From positions 1 through 9,890 of the forward strand of contig DASSJI010000258.1 of NCBI GenBank assembly GCA_035691285.1: a stretch of DNA of 9,890 nt, given 5' to 3'. This DNA comes from DATFEN01 sp035691285. Its GTDB lineage: Bacteria > Acidobacteriota > Vicinamibacteria > Fen-336. A program made the translations under genes and the position numbers. A model generated the notes under the pieces. It saw only the letters and a program-made list of their open reading frames with translations, was not told the DNA's origin and did not search any database. The number at the start of each line of letters is the position of its first letter. Within the stretch, counting starts at the first letter, position 1. Of the stretch, positions 1-6,543 are shown piece by piece.

Positions 1-549
1 ACGCGAGTGACGCTGTGCCATCTGGAGCTGGTGAGCGACACGGATGCCCCCCGCTTCAAGGCGCTCGGCGTCGTGGCGAACGTCACGCCCCACTGGAACG
101 GCGGGTACTTCGAGGGCGCCGACCGCTGGCTGGGGCGCTCGTGCTACGACCGCATGTACAGCGTGCGGCCGCTGCTCGCGGCCGGCGCGATCGTCACGTA
201 CTCGAGCGACATCACCGATCACATCGAGTGGAAGACGGATCGGGGCAGTCCCTTCTTCGGGATGCAGGTCGGCCACACCCGCCAGGAGGTCGAGGGGGGG
301 GCCGCGGCGCCTGTGCGCCCGCCCGAGGGCGAACGGCTTTCCCTCGAGGACCTCGTGCGCGGCTACACTCTCAACGGCGCACGGCAACTCGGGTGGGAGC
401 GGGACCTCGGCTCCGTCGAGGCCGGCAAGCTCGCCGACCTGGTCGTGCTCGACAGGGACCTGTTCGATGTCGGTGCGCACGACATCCACCGTGTGACGCC
501 CATCGCCGTCTTGATGGAGGGGCGCGTCGTCTCCGGGAAGCTGCCCTAG
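1..549 (+). CDS. YtcJ-type amidohydrolase (family 3), C-terminal part
   Basis: The reading frame is open from base 1, so the gene begins outside the window; 182 residues are visible, against roughly 500-550 for the family. It fits the metal-dependent amidohydrolase superfamily, YtcJ/amidohydrolase_3 branch, which hydrolyses C-N bonds in amides or related substrates; the substrate cannot be told. The visible part begins in the late TIM-barrel with a CHLELV segment, where relatives have an IEHAQ-like motif with a histidine. It continues through 'RFKALGVVANVTPHW' and a YSSDI segment supplying the conserved late-barrel Asp. It ends with the composite beta-domain signature 'LGSVEAGKLADLVVLDRD', typical of these enzymes. 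The TAG stop lies in the CTAG at 546-549, which also supplies the stop of the convergent oxidoreductase. Family call is firm, specific function unknown. Confidence 0.85.
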   Translation, partial: TRVTLCHLELVSDTDAPRFKALGVVANVTPHWNGGYFEGADRWLGRSCYDRMYSVRPLLAAGAIVTYSSDITDHIEWKTDRGSPFFGMQVGHTRQEVEGGAAAPVRPPEGERLSLEDLVRGYTLNGARQLGWERDLGSVEAGKLADLVVLDRDLFDVGAHDIHRVTPIAVLMEGRVVSGKLP

Positions 550-1928
550 CTGGACAGGCCGATCCCCAGCCGGTCGAGAAGGCGCAGCAGGAGATTGGGG
601 CGGCCGCCCGCGTCCACGCGCCGGAGCGCCCGCGTCACCGCTTCGACCGACCAGCTTCGGAGAGGCTCGGGAGGAAACGGGAACGGCGCTTCGCGCACCA
701 GCTTCAGGTCCAACAGCTCGGTCGGCCTGTCGAGTGCCATGTGGGCGAGGATGCGGCCGGCCAGGTGGGTGGTGCCGATGCCGTGCCCGGTGTAGCCCAG
801 GCCGTAGTGGACGCGGCCGCCGAGGCTCGACCCGAAGAACGGCGTGAAGCGCGTGGTCGCGCAGATCGGCCCGCCCCAGGCGAAGGGGAACTCGAGGGAC
901 TCGAGGAAGGGGAAGTGGCGTACGAAGGATCGACGCAGCTCGGCGTAGTGAACCTCGGAGTGGTCATTGCCGGGCTCGACCCGGTTGCCGCCGTAGTACT
1001 TGGCCTCGCTCGTTCCCCAGAGGATGCGATCGTCCCGCGTGAGCCGGTAGTAGTTGAAGAAGCTGCGCGCGTCGGCCACGCCCTGGCGCCTGCGCCAGCC
1101 GACGGACGCGAGCTGCGCCGCCGTCAGCGGCTCGCTGACGATGACGTAGTCGTAGAGGGGCAGGAACCGGAAGCGCAGGCGCGGCAACAGGTCGTGGCTC
1201 CATGCGTTCGTGCCGAGGATCGCCTTGCGGGCGACGACCTCGCCATTCTCGGCGCGGATGGCGACGCCCGCACCGCGCGGCTCGAAGCCCAGCACCCTCG
1301 TGCCCTCGTGAACGGCCACGCCGCTCTGCCGGGCATGGCGCACCAGGCCCAGGACCAGCTTGACGGGGTCCAGCACGCCCCCGATCGGGTTGAAGAGCGC
1401 GCCTTCGTAGAGCGGCGAGTGGATCTCGGACCGGACCTCGTCGCGGGACAGGAGCCGCAAGTCGGCCACGCCCAGCGCGCGCGCGGCCTCGCGCGCCTCG
1501 CCCAGCTCGTCGGCCTGGGCCAGCGACAGCGCGACATGGAGCTGTCCGGTCGCCTCGAGGTCGCAGTCGATGCCCCGCTGCTCCAGGTCCGCGCGCAGCG
1601 CCTCGACGTTCTCGCGGCCCAGGACCGCGAGGCGCGCGGCCTCCTCACGGCCGAAGTGGGCGATGGCGAGCTCGTGGGTGTGGTCGATGGTGTCGCCGAG
1701 GATGCCGGCGTTGCGTCCGCTCGCGCCGTACGCCGCGATCCGCTGCTCGAGGACGCGGACGTCGAGGCTCGGATCCAGCTCCTTGAGGAACGACGCGGTC
1801 CAGAGCCCGGTGAACCCGGCCCCGACGATCGCGACGTCGCAGTCGGCCCGGCCCTCGAGCGGCGGCCCGGGTTCGACCCTGTGAGCGGCCAGCCAGTAGC
1901 AGGACTCTTCGACCGGTGGGCGGGTCAT
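546..1928 (-). CDS. FAD-dependent oxidoreductase, DAO family (PuuB/DadA-like amine oxidase)
   Basis: A complete 460-residue protein of the D-amino-acid oxidase/glycine oxidase superfamily, which oxidises amines or amino acids with FAD and produces an imine or aldehyde plus reduced acceptor. The dinucleotide-binding motif GAGFTG is at residues 36-41, with the ribose-binding acidic residue E61 at the end of the second strand. The GASGRNAG loop (68-75) and the C-terminal flavin-contacting GYTGHGI (378-384) are typical. The N-terminal 'SCYWLAA' and overall length resemble gamma-glutamylputrescine oxidase-type proteins more than short glycine oxidases. There is no signal peptide or membrane segment, so it is probably cytoplasmic. 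The start ATG lies 1 nt after the kinase stop (TGA-G-ATG) with no good Shine-Dalgarno close by, which points to translational coupling. Substrate is not determinable. Confidence 0.9.
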   Translation of the reverse strand: MTRPPVEESCYWLAAHRVEPGPPLEGRADCDVAIVGAGFTGLWTASFLKELDPSLDVRVLEQRIAAYGASGRNAGILGDTIDHTHELAIAHFGREEAARLAVLGRENVEALRADLEQRGIDCDLEATGQLHVALSLAQADELGEAREAARALGVADLRLLSRDEVRSEIHSPLYEGALFNPIGGVLDPVKLVLGLVRHARQSGVAVHEGTRVLGFEPRGAGVAIRAENGEVVARKAILGTNAWSHDLLPRLRFRFLPLYDYVIVSEPLTAAQLASVGWRRRQGVADARSFFNYYRLTRDDRILWGTSEAKYYGGNRVEPGNDHSEVHYAELRRSFVRHFPFLESLEFPFAWGGPICATTRFTPFFGSSLGGRVHYGLGYTGHGIGTTHLAGRILAHMALDRPTELLDLKLVREAPFPFPPEPLRSWSVEAVTRALRRVDAGGRPNLLLRLLDRLGIGLSS

Positions 1929-1929
1929 C

Positions 1930-4623
1930 TCAGCGCCGGCCCAGGCGCTCCTGCATCTCCTCGAGGAAGTACGGTACGGCCACGAGGGGCGGCGCGGCCT
2001 GCCGGTCCGGATCCTTGATCATCATGAAGCGCTGGCCGTCGGGGGCGGCGTCGTAGGTGCGGCCGTCCCCGGGCATCGCGAAGACGCCCTCGAACAGGAC
2101 CTGGGGCGCTGCGGCCGCGAAATCCGGCCGGGTGCGGACCGGCACGGCCATCACCTTGTTCGCCCAACGGTAGAAGATCTCGTTCCCGGTCCGACTCCAG
2201 GTGGGCTCGTCGCCACCGTCCCTTGAGATCAGCCATTTCTGGCCGCCCCCGGGGAACGGCCGCACGTAGACCTCCGGCCGTCCCGACTCCAGGGAGGAAT
2301 ACGCGATGAAGCGGGCGTCGGGGGAGAAGGTGGGGAAGTTCTCGAAGCTCGTCGTCGCGAGGAAGGAGCGTGCTGTCCGCTCTCCCTTCAGCGCGACGAT
2401 GACCACGTCGTGTCCCGTCTTCTCCATCTGCGCCGCGCAGGCATAGACCGAGCCGTCGGGCGAGAACGCGCTCGGGTACACCGATCCGTCGATGCGCGCG
2501 AGGCGCTCGGCCGCACCGCTCCCGTCCGACGGGATCCAGAATGGATTCGTGCGACCTTCGCGGTCCGAGGAGAAGGCCACGCGCCTTCCATCGGCGGACC
2601 ATGAGGGATCGTGGTTCGTGCCCTCGTCGGTGAGGCGGGTCCAGGTGTCGCGCTCCAGGTCGCCGATCCAGATGTCGTCGGTCGTGCCCTCGATCTGTGC
2701 GGCGACGCGCCTGCCGTCCGGGGAGATGCTGGGAGCCACGTAGGCGCGGCGGGTCTCCGTGACGGGCGTAGCGCGTCCTCGCCGGTCGACCCACACGAGC
2801 GTCCGCTCGGGCGGCCGCGGAAACCCCGGGACGTAGACGAGCGACCCGTTGGAGGACACGTCGAACTCGGCCCGCCCGTTGTCGCGGACGTCCATCCGCA
2901 GGTCCTCGAGCACGGGCGTCGGGGCTGCCAGGGGCTCGAGGCGTTCCAAGTCGAAGGGGGCCGCCATCAGGGATCCGGTGCGAGCGAAGAGGAGCGTGCT
3001 CGGCGCCTCGAGGAAGCGGGGATAGGTTCCGCCGACCGCGAGGCGCTTGACGTTCCCCGTTTCGAGCGAGACCAGCGCGATGGCTCGGTCCTCCTCCCGC
3101 GATCGCGCGCCGATCACCGTGAAGAGGACGGCGCGCGCTCCCGCCAGATAGAAGGGCCAGCGATGGCTCGTCTCGCCCTTGGCGGCGTCGAGGGTCGTGA
3201 CCTCTTGGGGTTCCCCTCCATCGGCCGAAACGCGGAACAGGCCGCTGTGGATGTCCGGGGTGAACAGGATGGTGCCGTCGGGCCCCCAGCTCGCGCCGCG
3301 CAGGGCCGGGGCGTCGCAGACGACGAGCGGCTCGCCGCCGGCGAGCGACAGCTTCATGAGCTTGCGTTTCGAGGCGAAGCCGATCCAGCGGCCGTCTGGG
3401 GAGAAGAACGGGTTGAACGCGCCGTCCGTGCCCGGGAGCTCCCTGGCCGCCACGTCCCCGGTCGCCCGCACGTAGATGCGCCGGTTCTCGAACGCGCTCG
3501 CATAGGCGGCGAAGGCGAACGTTCTGCCATCCGGAGACAGTGCGAACGACGTGATGGCCGACGGGATGTCCGGCATCACGACGCCGTCCGGAAGGGCGAT
3601 CACGGCGCGGGTCGGGAAGCGCGGAGCGGCCTGCGCCGGCCGTGTCTGTCGCAGGACGACGGCGGTCGCGAGCGCGCCGACGAGGGCACCCCCGAGCGCC
3701 CACGCCACGCTCCGCCTTGACAGCCGCGCGGCCCGCGACCCCATGACGGCCGGCTGCGACAGGCTCTCGCCGATCCACTTCAGCTCGGCGGCCACGTCGT
3801 GGGCGCTCTGCCAGCGCTCGTCCGGTTCCTTGGCGAGGCAGGTCCGGACGACGCGGTCGAGGGCCGCCGGCAGCATCGGCTGGACCGTCGAGATCGGCGC
3901 CGGCTCGTGCTCGAGGATCGCCGCGATCAGGCCGGCGCGGCTCTTGGCCTGGAACGGGCGCTTCCCGGTCGCCATCTCGTAGAGCACGGCGCCAAGGGCG
4001 AACACGTCGGTGCGCGGATCGGCCTCCTTGCCCTCGATCTGCTCAGGAGCCATGTATTGGACGGTGCCTACGACGCGTCCCTCGCCGGTCAGCGGCTCGT
4101 CGGCGGTCGCCAGCGCCGAGAGCGCGCTCCCCTCCTCCACGGCGTCGCGCTTGAGCTTGGCCAGGCCGAAGTCCAGCAGCTTCGCGCCGGCCTTGGTCAC
4201 GACGACGTTCCCCGGCTTGAGGTCGCGATGGACGACGCCGTGGCGATGAGCGGCGGCCAGCGCGTCGGCGATCTCGACGCCGTAGCGAAGCACCTGCGAC
4301 GTGGGCAGCGCGCCCTTCGCGAGCCGATCGGACAGCGTATCGCCCTCGAGATACTCCATGACCAGGAAGTCCACGCCGTCCTCGTGGCCAACGTCGTAGA
4401 GGGCGCAGATGTGCGGATGCGAAACGCCCGAGATCGTCCGCGCCTCGCGCTCGAGGCGCTGGCGCAGCTCCGGGTTGGTCGCGAGCTGCTCGGGCAGCAC
4501 CTTCACGGCGACGACGCGGTCGAGGCGCGTGTCACGGGCCCGGTAGACCTCCCCCATTCCGCCGGCGCCGAGGGGCGCCACGATCTCGTACGCGCCCAGA
4601 CGGCGTCCGGCCTCGAGCGGCAT
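1930..4623 (-). CDS. Membrane-anchored Ser/Thr protein kinase with PD40/TolB-like propeller sensor domain
   Basis: An 897-residue protein. Residues 11-285 form a complete Pkn2/Hanks-type kinase: glycine loop LGAGGMGEV (18-26), ATP lysine K41, helix-C E60, catalytic loop HRDLKPGN (132-139), DFG (151-153) and APE (192-194). The RD arginine suggests control by activation-loop phosphorylation. An arginine-rich stretch precedes one transmembrane helix (about 305-324), so the kinase should be cytoplasmic and the remainder outside the membrane. Residues about 340-895 carry repeated SPDG-type PD40 blades (near 362, 408, 447, 590, 633, 676, 720, 767 and 811), a TolB/WD40-like beta-propeller. No hydrolase domain follows it. 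This kinase-TM-PD40 architecture is known in Acidobacteria and relatives. The ATG is 3 nt after the globin stop and lacks a clear Shine-Dalgarno, suggesting coupled translation. Ligand and phosphorylation targets are unknown. Confidence 0.93.
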   Translation of the reverse strand: MPLEAGRRLGAYEIVAPLGAGGMGEVYRARDTRLDRVVAVKVLPEQLATNPELRQRLEREARTISGVSHPHICALYDVGHEDGVDFLVMEYLEGDTLSDRLAKGALPTSQVLRYGVEIADALAAAHRHGVVHRDLKPGNVVVTKAGAKLLDFGLAKLKRDAVEEGSALSALATADEPLTGEGRVVGTVQYMAPEQIEGKEADPRTDVFALGAVLYEMATGKRPFQAKSRAGLIAAILEHEPAPISTVQPMLPAALDRVVRTCLAKEPDERWQSAHDVAAELKWIGESLSQPAVMGSRAARLSRRSVAWALGGALVGALATAVVLRQTRPAQAAPRFPTRAVIALPDGVVMPDIPSAITSFALSPDGRTFAFAAYASAFENRRIYVRATGDVAARELPGTDGAFNPFFSPDGRWIGFASKRKLMKLSLAGGEPLVVCDAPALRGASWGPDGTILFTPDIHSGLFRVSADGGEPQEVTTLDAAKGETSHRWPFYLAGARAVLFTVIGARSREEDRAIALVSLETGNVKRLAVGGTYPRFLEAPSTLLFARTGSLMAAPFDLERLEPLAAPTPVLEDLRMDVRDNGRAEFDVSSNGSLVYVPGFPRPPERTLVWVDRRGRATPVTETRRAYVAPSISPDGRRVAAQIEGTTDDIWIGDLERDTWTRLTDEGTNHDPSWSADGRRVAFSSDREGRTNPFWIPSDGSGAAERLARIDGSVYPSAFSPDGSVYACAAQMEKTGHDVVIVALKGERTARSFLATTSFENFPTFSPDARFIAYSSLESGRPEVYVRPFPGGGQKWLISRDGGDEPTWSRTGNEIFYRWANKVMAVPVRTRPDFAAAAPQVLFEGVFAMPGDGRTYDAAPDGQRFMMIKDPDRQAAPPLVAVPYFLEEMQERLGRR

Positions 4624-4626
4624 TGG

Positions 4627-5034
4627 CTAGTAGCGGGAGCAGAGGAAGCGGATGCCGATCGCCATCACGTCTTCCCACGCCTGTTCCACCGCCGGCGAGA
4701 ACTCCGCGTCGAACTCGCGCACGGTGGCCAGCAGGCTGTCGAGCCACAGGTCGTAGAGCTCCGCGCCGATGCCGAGCTGCCTCGAGCTGTGACGCTCGGC
4801 GACCTCGGCGAGGTAGCGGTCGGGGGCCTTGGCCGGGTCGTCGGCCACGAGCAGGATGAGATGCAGGGAGGCGCTGAGCGCCCGCTTCTGCCGTACGAAG
4901 TCGGTCCCGGCGAACTTCTCCCTGACCTTGGGCGAAGACGACAGGAACCGCTCGTAGAAGCGGTCGAAGAAGCGGGAATCCGCAGTGCACCGGCGCAGGC
5001 TGTCGTCGAAGATCTGCAGCGCACCGGGGTCCGT
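4627..5034 (-). CDS. Single-domain globin (Vitreoscilla-haemoglobin type), non-canonical ACG start proposed
   Basis: A haem protein of the bacterial single-domain globin/flavohaemoglobin family, expected to bind O2 or NO. Numbering from the proposed start gives 135 residues. Placed by eye against Vitreoscilla haemoglobin: B10 Tyr27 (in RFYERF), CD1 Phe41 (in SPKVREKF), E7 Gln49 (in VRQKRAL), proximal F8 His82 (in AEVAERH), followed by the F-G-H helices ending SRY. The E7-to-F8 distance is 33 here and 32 in the reference. No reductase domain follows. The frame is open back to a stop at 5119-5121 but holds no ATG, GTG or TTG upstream of the internal GTG at 4846-4848, and starting there would delete helices A to E. 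A GGAGG at 5041-5045 sits 6 nt before ACG (5032-5034), the best start; ATA at 5065-5067 is a poorer option. It is the first gene of the minus-strand operon. Confidence 0.82.
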   Translation of the reverse strand, partial: TDPGALQIFDDSLRRCTADSRFFDRFYERFLSSSPKVREKFAGTDFVRQKRALSASLHLILLVADDPAKAPDRYLAEVAERHSSRQLGIGAELYDLWLDSLLATVREFDAEFSPAVEQAWEDVMAIGIRFLCSRY

Positions 5035-5040
5035 GGGCCA

Positions 5041-5045
5041 CCTCC
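5041..5045 (-). promoter_or_regulatory. Shine-Dalgarno GGAGG of the globin gene
   Basis: On the minus strand GGAGG is followed by a 6-nt spacer and then ACG (5034-5032), which opens the globin frame. This is the strongest ribosome-binding site near the globin and is the reason for placing the start there even though ACG is non-canonical. The same GGAGG also precedes a GTG in another frame, but at no usable spacing, and that frame encodes no recognisable protein. Confidence 0.55.
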
Positions 5046-5065
5046 GCGGGTAAGGGGTGGCCGAT

Positions 5066-5071
5066 ATGTTA
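5066..5071 (-). promoter_or_regulatory. Possible -10 element of the globin-kinase-oxidoreductase operon
   Basis: TAACAT on the minus strand lies in the only AT-rich island (about 5063-5076) of the divergent intergenic region. Transcription from it would start near 5058 and leave a leader of about 25 nt that contains the GGAGG, consistent with a start at 5034. No recognisable -35 is found 17 nt upstream (the bases there are GC-rich), so the call is weak. Confidence 0.25.
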
Positions 5072-5109
5072 TTCGCGACTGGCCGCCGCCGCGAATCGTC
5101 CTGCTGGCG

Positions 5110-5160
5110 CGCGGGCCTTCAACTCCTCGGCCCGGTGCCTGACCTGGAGTCAGGCCCGCG
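5110..5160. repeat. Nested inverted repeats in the divergent intergenic region (operator or hairpin)
   Basis: An inner perfect 7-bp inverted repeat, GCCTGAC (5137-5143) and GTCAGGC (5149-5155), is separated by CTGGA. An outer perfect 8-bp repeat, CGCGGGCC (5110-5117) and GGCCCGCG (5153-5160), shares three bases with the inner right arm, so the two hairpins would compete. The element lies between the divergent globin and aminotransferase genes, just upstream of the aminotransferase -10-like sequence. As DNA, the inner repeat (19 bp overall) has the size of a dimeric regulator's operator. As RNA it would form a hairpin only if transcription started upstream of it. No regulator gene is present in the window. 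Confidence 0.5.
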
Positions 5161-5165
5161 GCGTC

Positions 5166-5171
5166 TAGAAT
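5166..5171 (+). promoter_or_regulatory. -10-like TAGAAT placed for a leaderless aminotransferase transcript
   Basis: TAGAAT matches TATAAT in five of six positions and ends exactly 7 nt before the aminotransferase ATG, so transcription would begin at or next to the A of the start codon. No convincing -35 at 17 nt is seen; the nearest partial match, CTGACC at 5139-5144, lies inside the inverted repeat with a long 21-nt spacer. No strong Shine-Dalgarno precedes the ATG, which fits a leaderless start. Confidence 0.4.
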
Positions 5172-5178
5172 CGCCTCC

Positions 5179-6540
5179 ATGACCTCGACGGAGCGCGTGC
5201 CGCTCGTCCGCGTCAAGCCGCCGGGCCCCGAGAGCCGCAGGCTCATGGAGCGGGAGCGGCGCGTCCTGGCCCACGGCGCCTACGGCGACTGGGACAAGCG
5301 CTACTTCATCGCCGCCCGCGCCCAGGGGTCGCTCATCGAGGACGTCGACGGCAACCGCTACATCGACTTCGGCGCGGGCTGGGGCACGAACAACGTCGGC
5401 AACTGCCACCCCGAGGTCGTCGCGGCGGTGGAGGCTGCCCTCCGCGAGCAGGGTGTCGCCTGCTGGACGAGCGCGGCGAACTCCTGGCAGCGCATCGAGC
5501 TGGCCGAGAAGCTCCTCGAGGTCTGCCCGAAGCGCATCGATCGCGTCGTCTTCCTCACCACGGGCACCGAGGCCGACGAGGCCGCGCTCCGCATCATGCG
5601 CCGCGCGTCCGGGCGGCCGATCGTCCTGACCTTCTACGGCCAGTACTTCGGCCTCTCGTACTCCGGCCAGGCGGTCGGGAGCCTGGACTCCGAGATGCGC
5701 AGCGACGTGATCCCCTTCGTGAGCGGCTACGTCTACGCGCCCTACCCCAACCCGTACCGCTCGCCGCTCGTCTCGCGGACGGGCGGCGGCGTCGGCCGAG
5801 CCACCATCGAGTACATCGAGGACGTGCTCCTCGCCCACGAGGTTCCCGCGAACCGCGTCGCGGGCGTGATCGTCGAGCCGGTGATCGGCGAGGGCGGGAT
5901 CCTGGTGCCGCCCGATGACTTCCTGCCGGGTCTTCGCGAGCTGTGCGACCGGCACGGCTGGTACCTCTGCATCGACGAGGTGCTGTCGGGCTTCGGCCGC
6001 TGCGGGAAGATGTGGGCGTACGAGCACTGGCCCGTCGAGCCGGACATCATCGTGATCGGCAAGGGCATCTCGGGCGGCTCGATGCCGATCGCGGCCGTGG
6101 CCGCCCGCGCCGACATCACCGAGCGGGCCGACGCCTACGTCGCGAGCACCTACTCGGGGCACCCGGCCGCCTGCATGGCGGGCCTCAAGACCCTCGAGAT
6201 CCTGCAGCGCGACCGGCTCTTCGAGCACGCCACGGCGCTCGGCGGGCGGGCGCTTTCCCGGCTGCGCGCCATGCAGGCGAAGTACCCGGCCATCGGCGAT
6301 GTCAGGGGCAAGGGGCTGTGGCTCGCGGTCGAGTTCGTGAAGGACCGGACCACCAGGGAGAAGGACCACGCGTTCGCGGCCGAGGTCAACCGGCATTGCC
6401 TCGAGAACGGCCTCTACCTGGTCCACGACAGCATCTCGTGGTTCGTGCGGATCCAGCCCCCCGTGAACATCCCGGAGGCGCTCCTCGATCAGGGCCTGGA
6501 CATTCTCGAGGACGCGATCCGAGCCGCATCCGGAGGCTGA
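5179..6540 (+). CDS. Class III PLP-dependent aminotransferase
   Basis: A complete 453-residue fold-type I, class III aminotransferase (family of 4-aminobutyrate, omega-amino acid, AGXT2-type alanine-glyoxylate aminotransferases and dialkylglycine decarboxylase). PLP-site features are visible: the phosphate-binding TTGTEADEA (127-135), EP pair (233-234), the pyridine-N contacting Asp266 in IDEV, the Schiff-base lysine Lys295 in GKGISGG, and TYSGHPAA downstream. At the cofactor-stacking position the usual FHG/YHG reads F-Y-G (152-154), so the conserved His is Tyr here. It is followed 3 nt later by the Rieske oxygenase gene, so the two probably act in one pathway, for instance amine transfer on a substrate or product of the oxygenase. 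Start chosen at the ATG matching the usual N-terminal length; it may be translated leaderlessly. Amino donor unknown. Confidence 0.92.
   Translation: MTSTERVPLVRVKPPGPESRRLMERERRVLAHGAYGDWDKRYFIAARAQGSLIEDVDGNRYIDFGAGWGTNNVGNCHPEVVAAVEAALREQGVACWTSAANSWQRIELAEKLLEVCPKRIDRVVFLTTGTEADEAALRIMRRASGRPIVLTFYGQYFGLSYSGQAVGSLDSEMRSDVIPFVSGYVYAPYPNPYRSPLVSRTGGGVGRATIEYIEDVLLAHEVPANRVAGVIVEPVIGEGGILVPPDDFLPGLRELCDRHGWYLCIDEVLSGFGRCGKMWAYEHWPVEPDIIVIGKGISGGSMPIAAVAARADITERADAYVASTYSGHPAACMAGLKTLEILQRDRLFEHATALGGRALSRLRAMQAKYPAIGDVRGKGLWLAVEFVKDRTTREKDHAFAAEVNRHCLENGLYLVHDSISWFVRIQPPVNIPEALLDQGLDILEDAIRAASGG
6532..6536 (+). promoter_or_regulatory. Shine-Dalgarno GGAGG of the Rieske oxygenase gene
   Basis: GGAGG lies inside the last codons of the aminotransferase and is 7 nt upstream of the ATG at 6544, an ideal spacing. 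It fixes the start of the oxygenase and supports a bicistronic message. Confidence 0.75.
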
Positions 6541-6543
6541 GCC

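Noticed and set aside
15..2018. A 667-codon open frame on the plus strand spanning the amidohydrolase fragment and the antisense of the oxidoreductase
   Set aside because: It crosses two clear genes in another frame and strand and has no motif; a GC-driven shadow.
1930..2960. Possible prolyl-oligopeptidase/S9 peptidase at the kinase C-terminus, because PD40 repeats often precede one
   Set aside because: The protein ends shortly after the last blade with no GxSxG motif and no alpha/beta-hydrolase length.
1925..3778. Long minus-strand frame overlapping the kinase PD40 region
   Set aside because: Arg/Gly/Pro-rich out-of-frame translation of the kinase C-terminal part, with no domain of its own.
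4627..4848. GTG at 4848 as the globin start (73 residues)
   Set aside because: The sequence upstream in the same frame continues the globin fold (Tyr B10, Phe CD1, Gln E7), so this start would leave only the F-H part.
3799..5142. 447-codon plus-strand frame opposite the kinase N-terminus and globin
   Set aside because: Antisense to catalytic kinase motifs and the globin; no protein family features.
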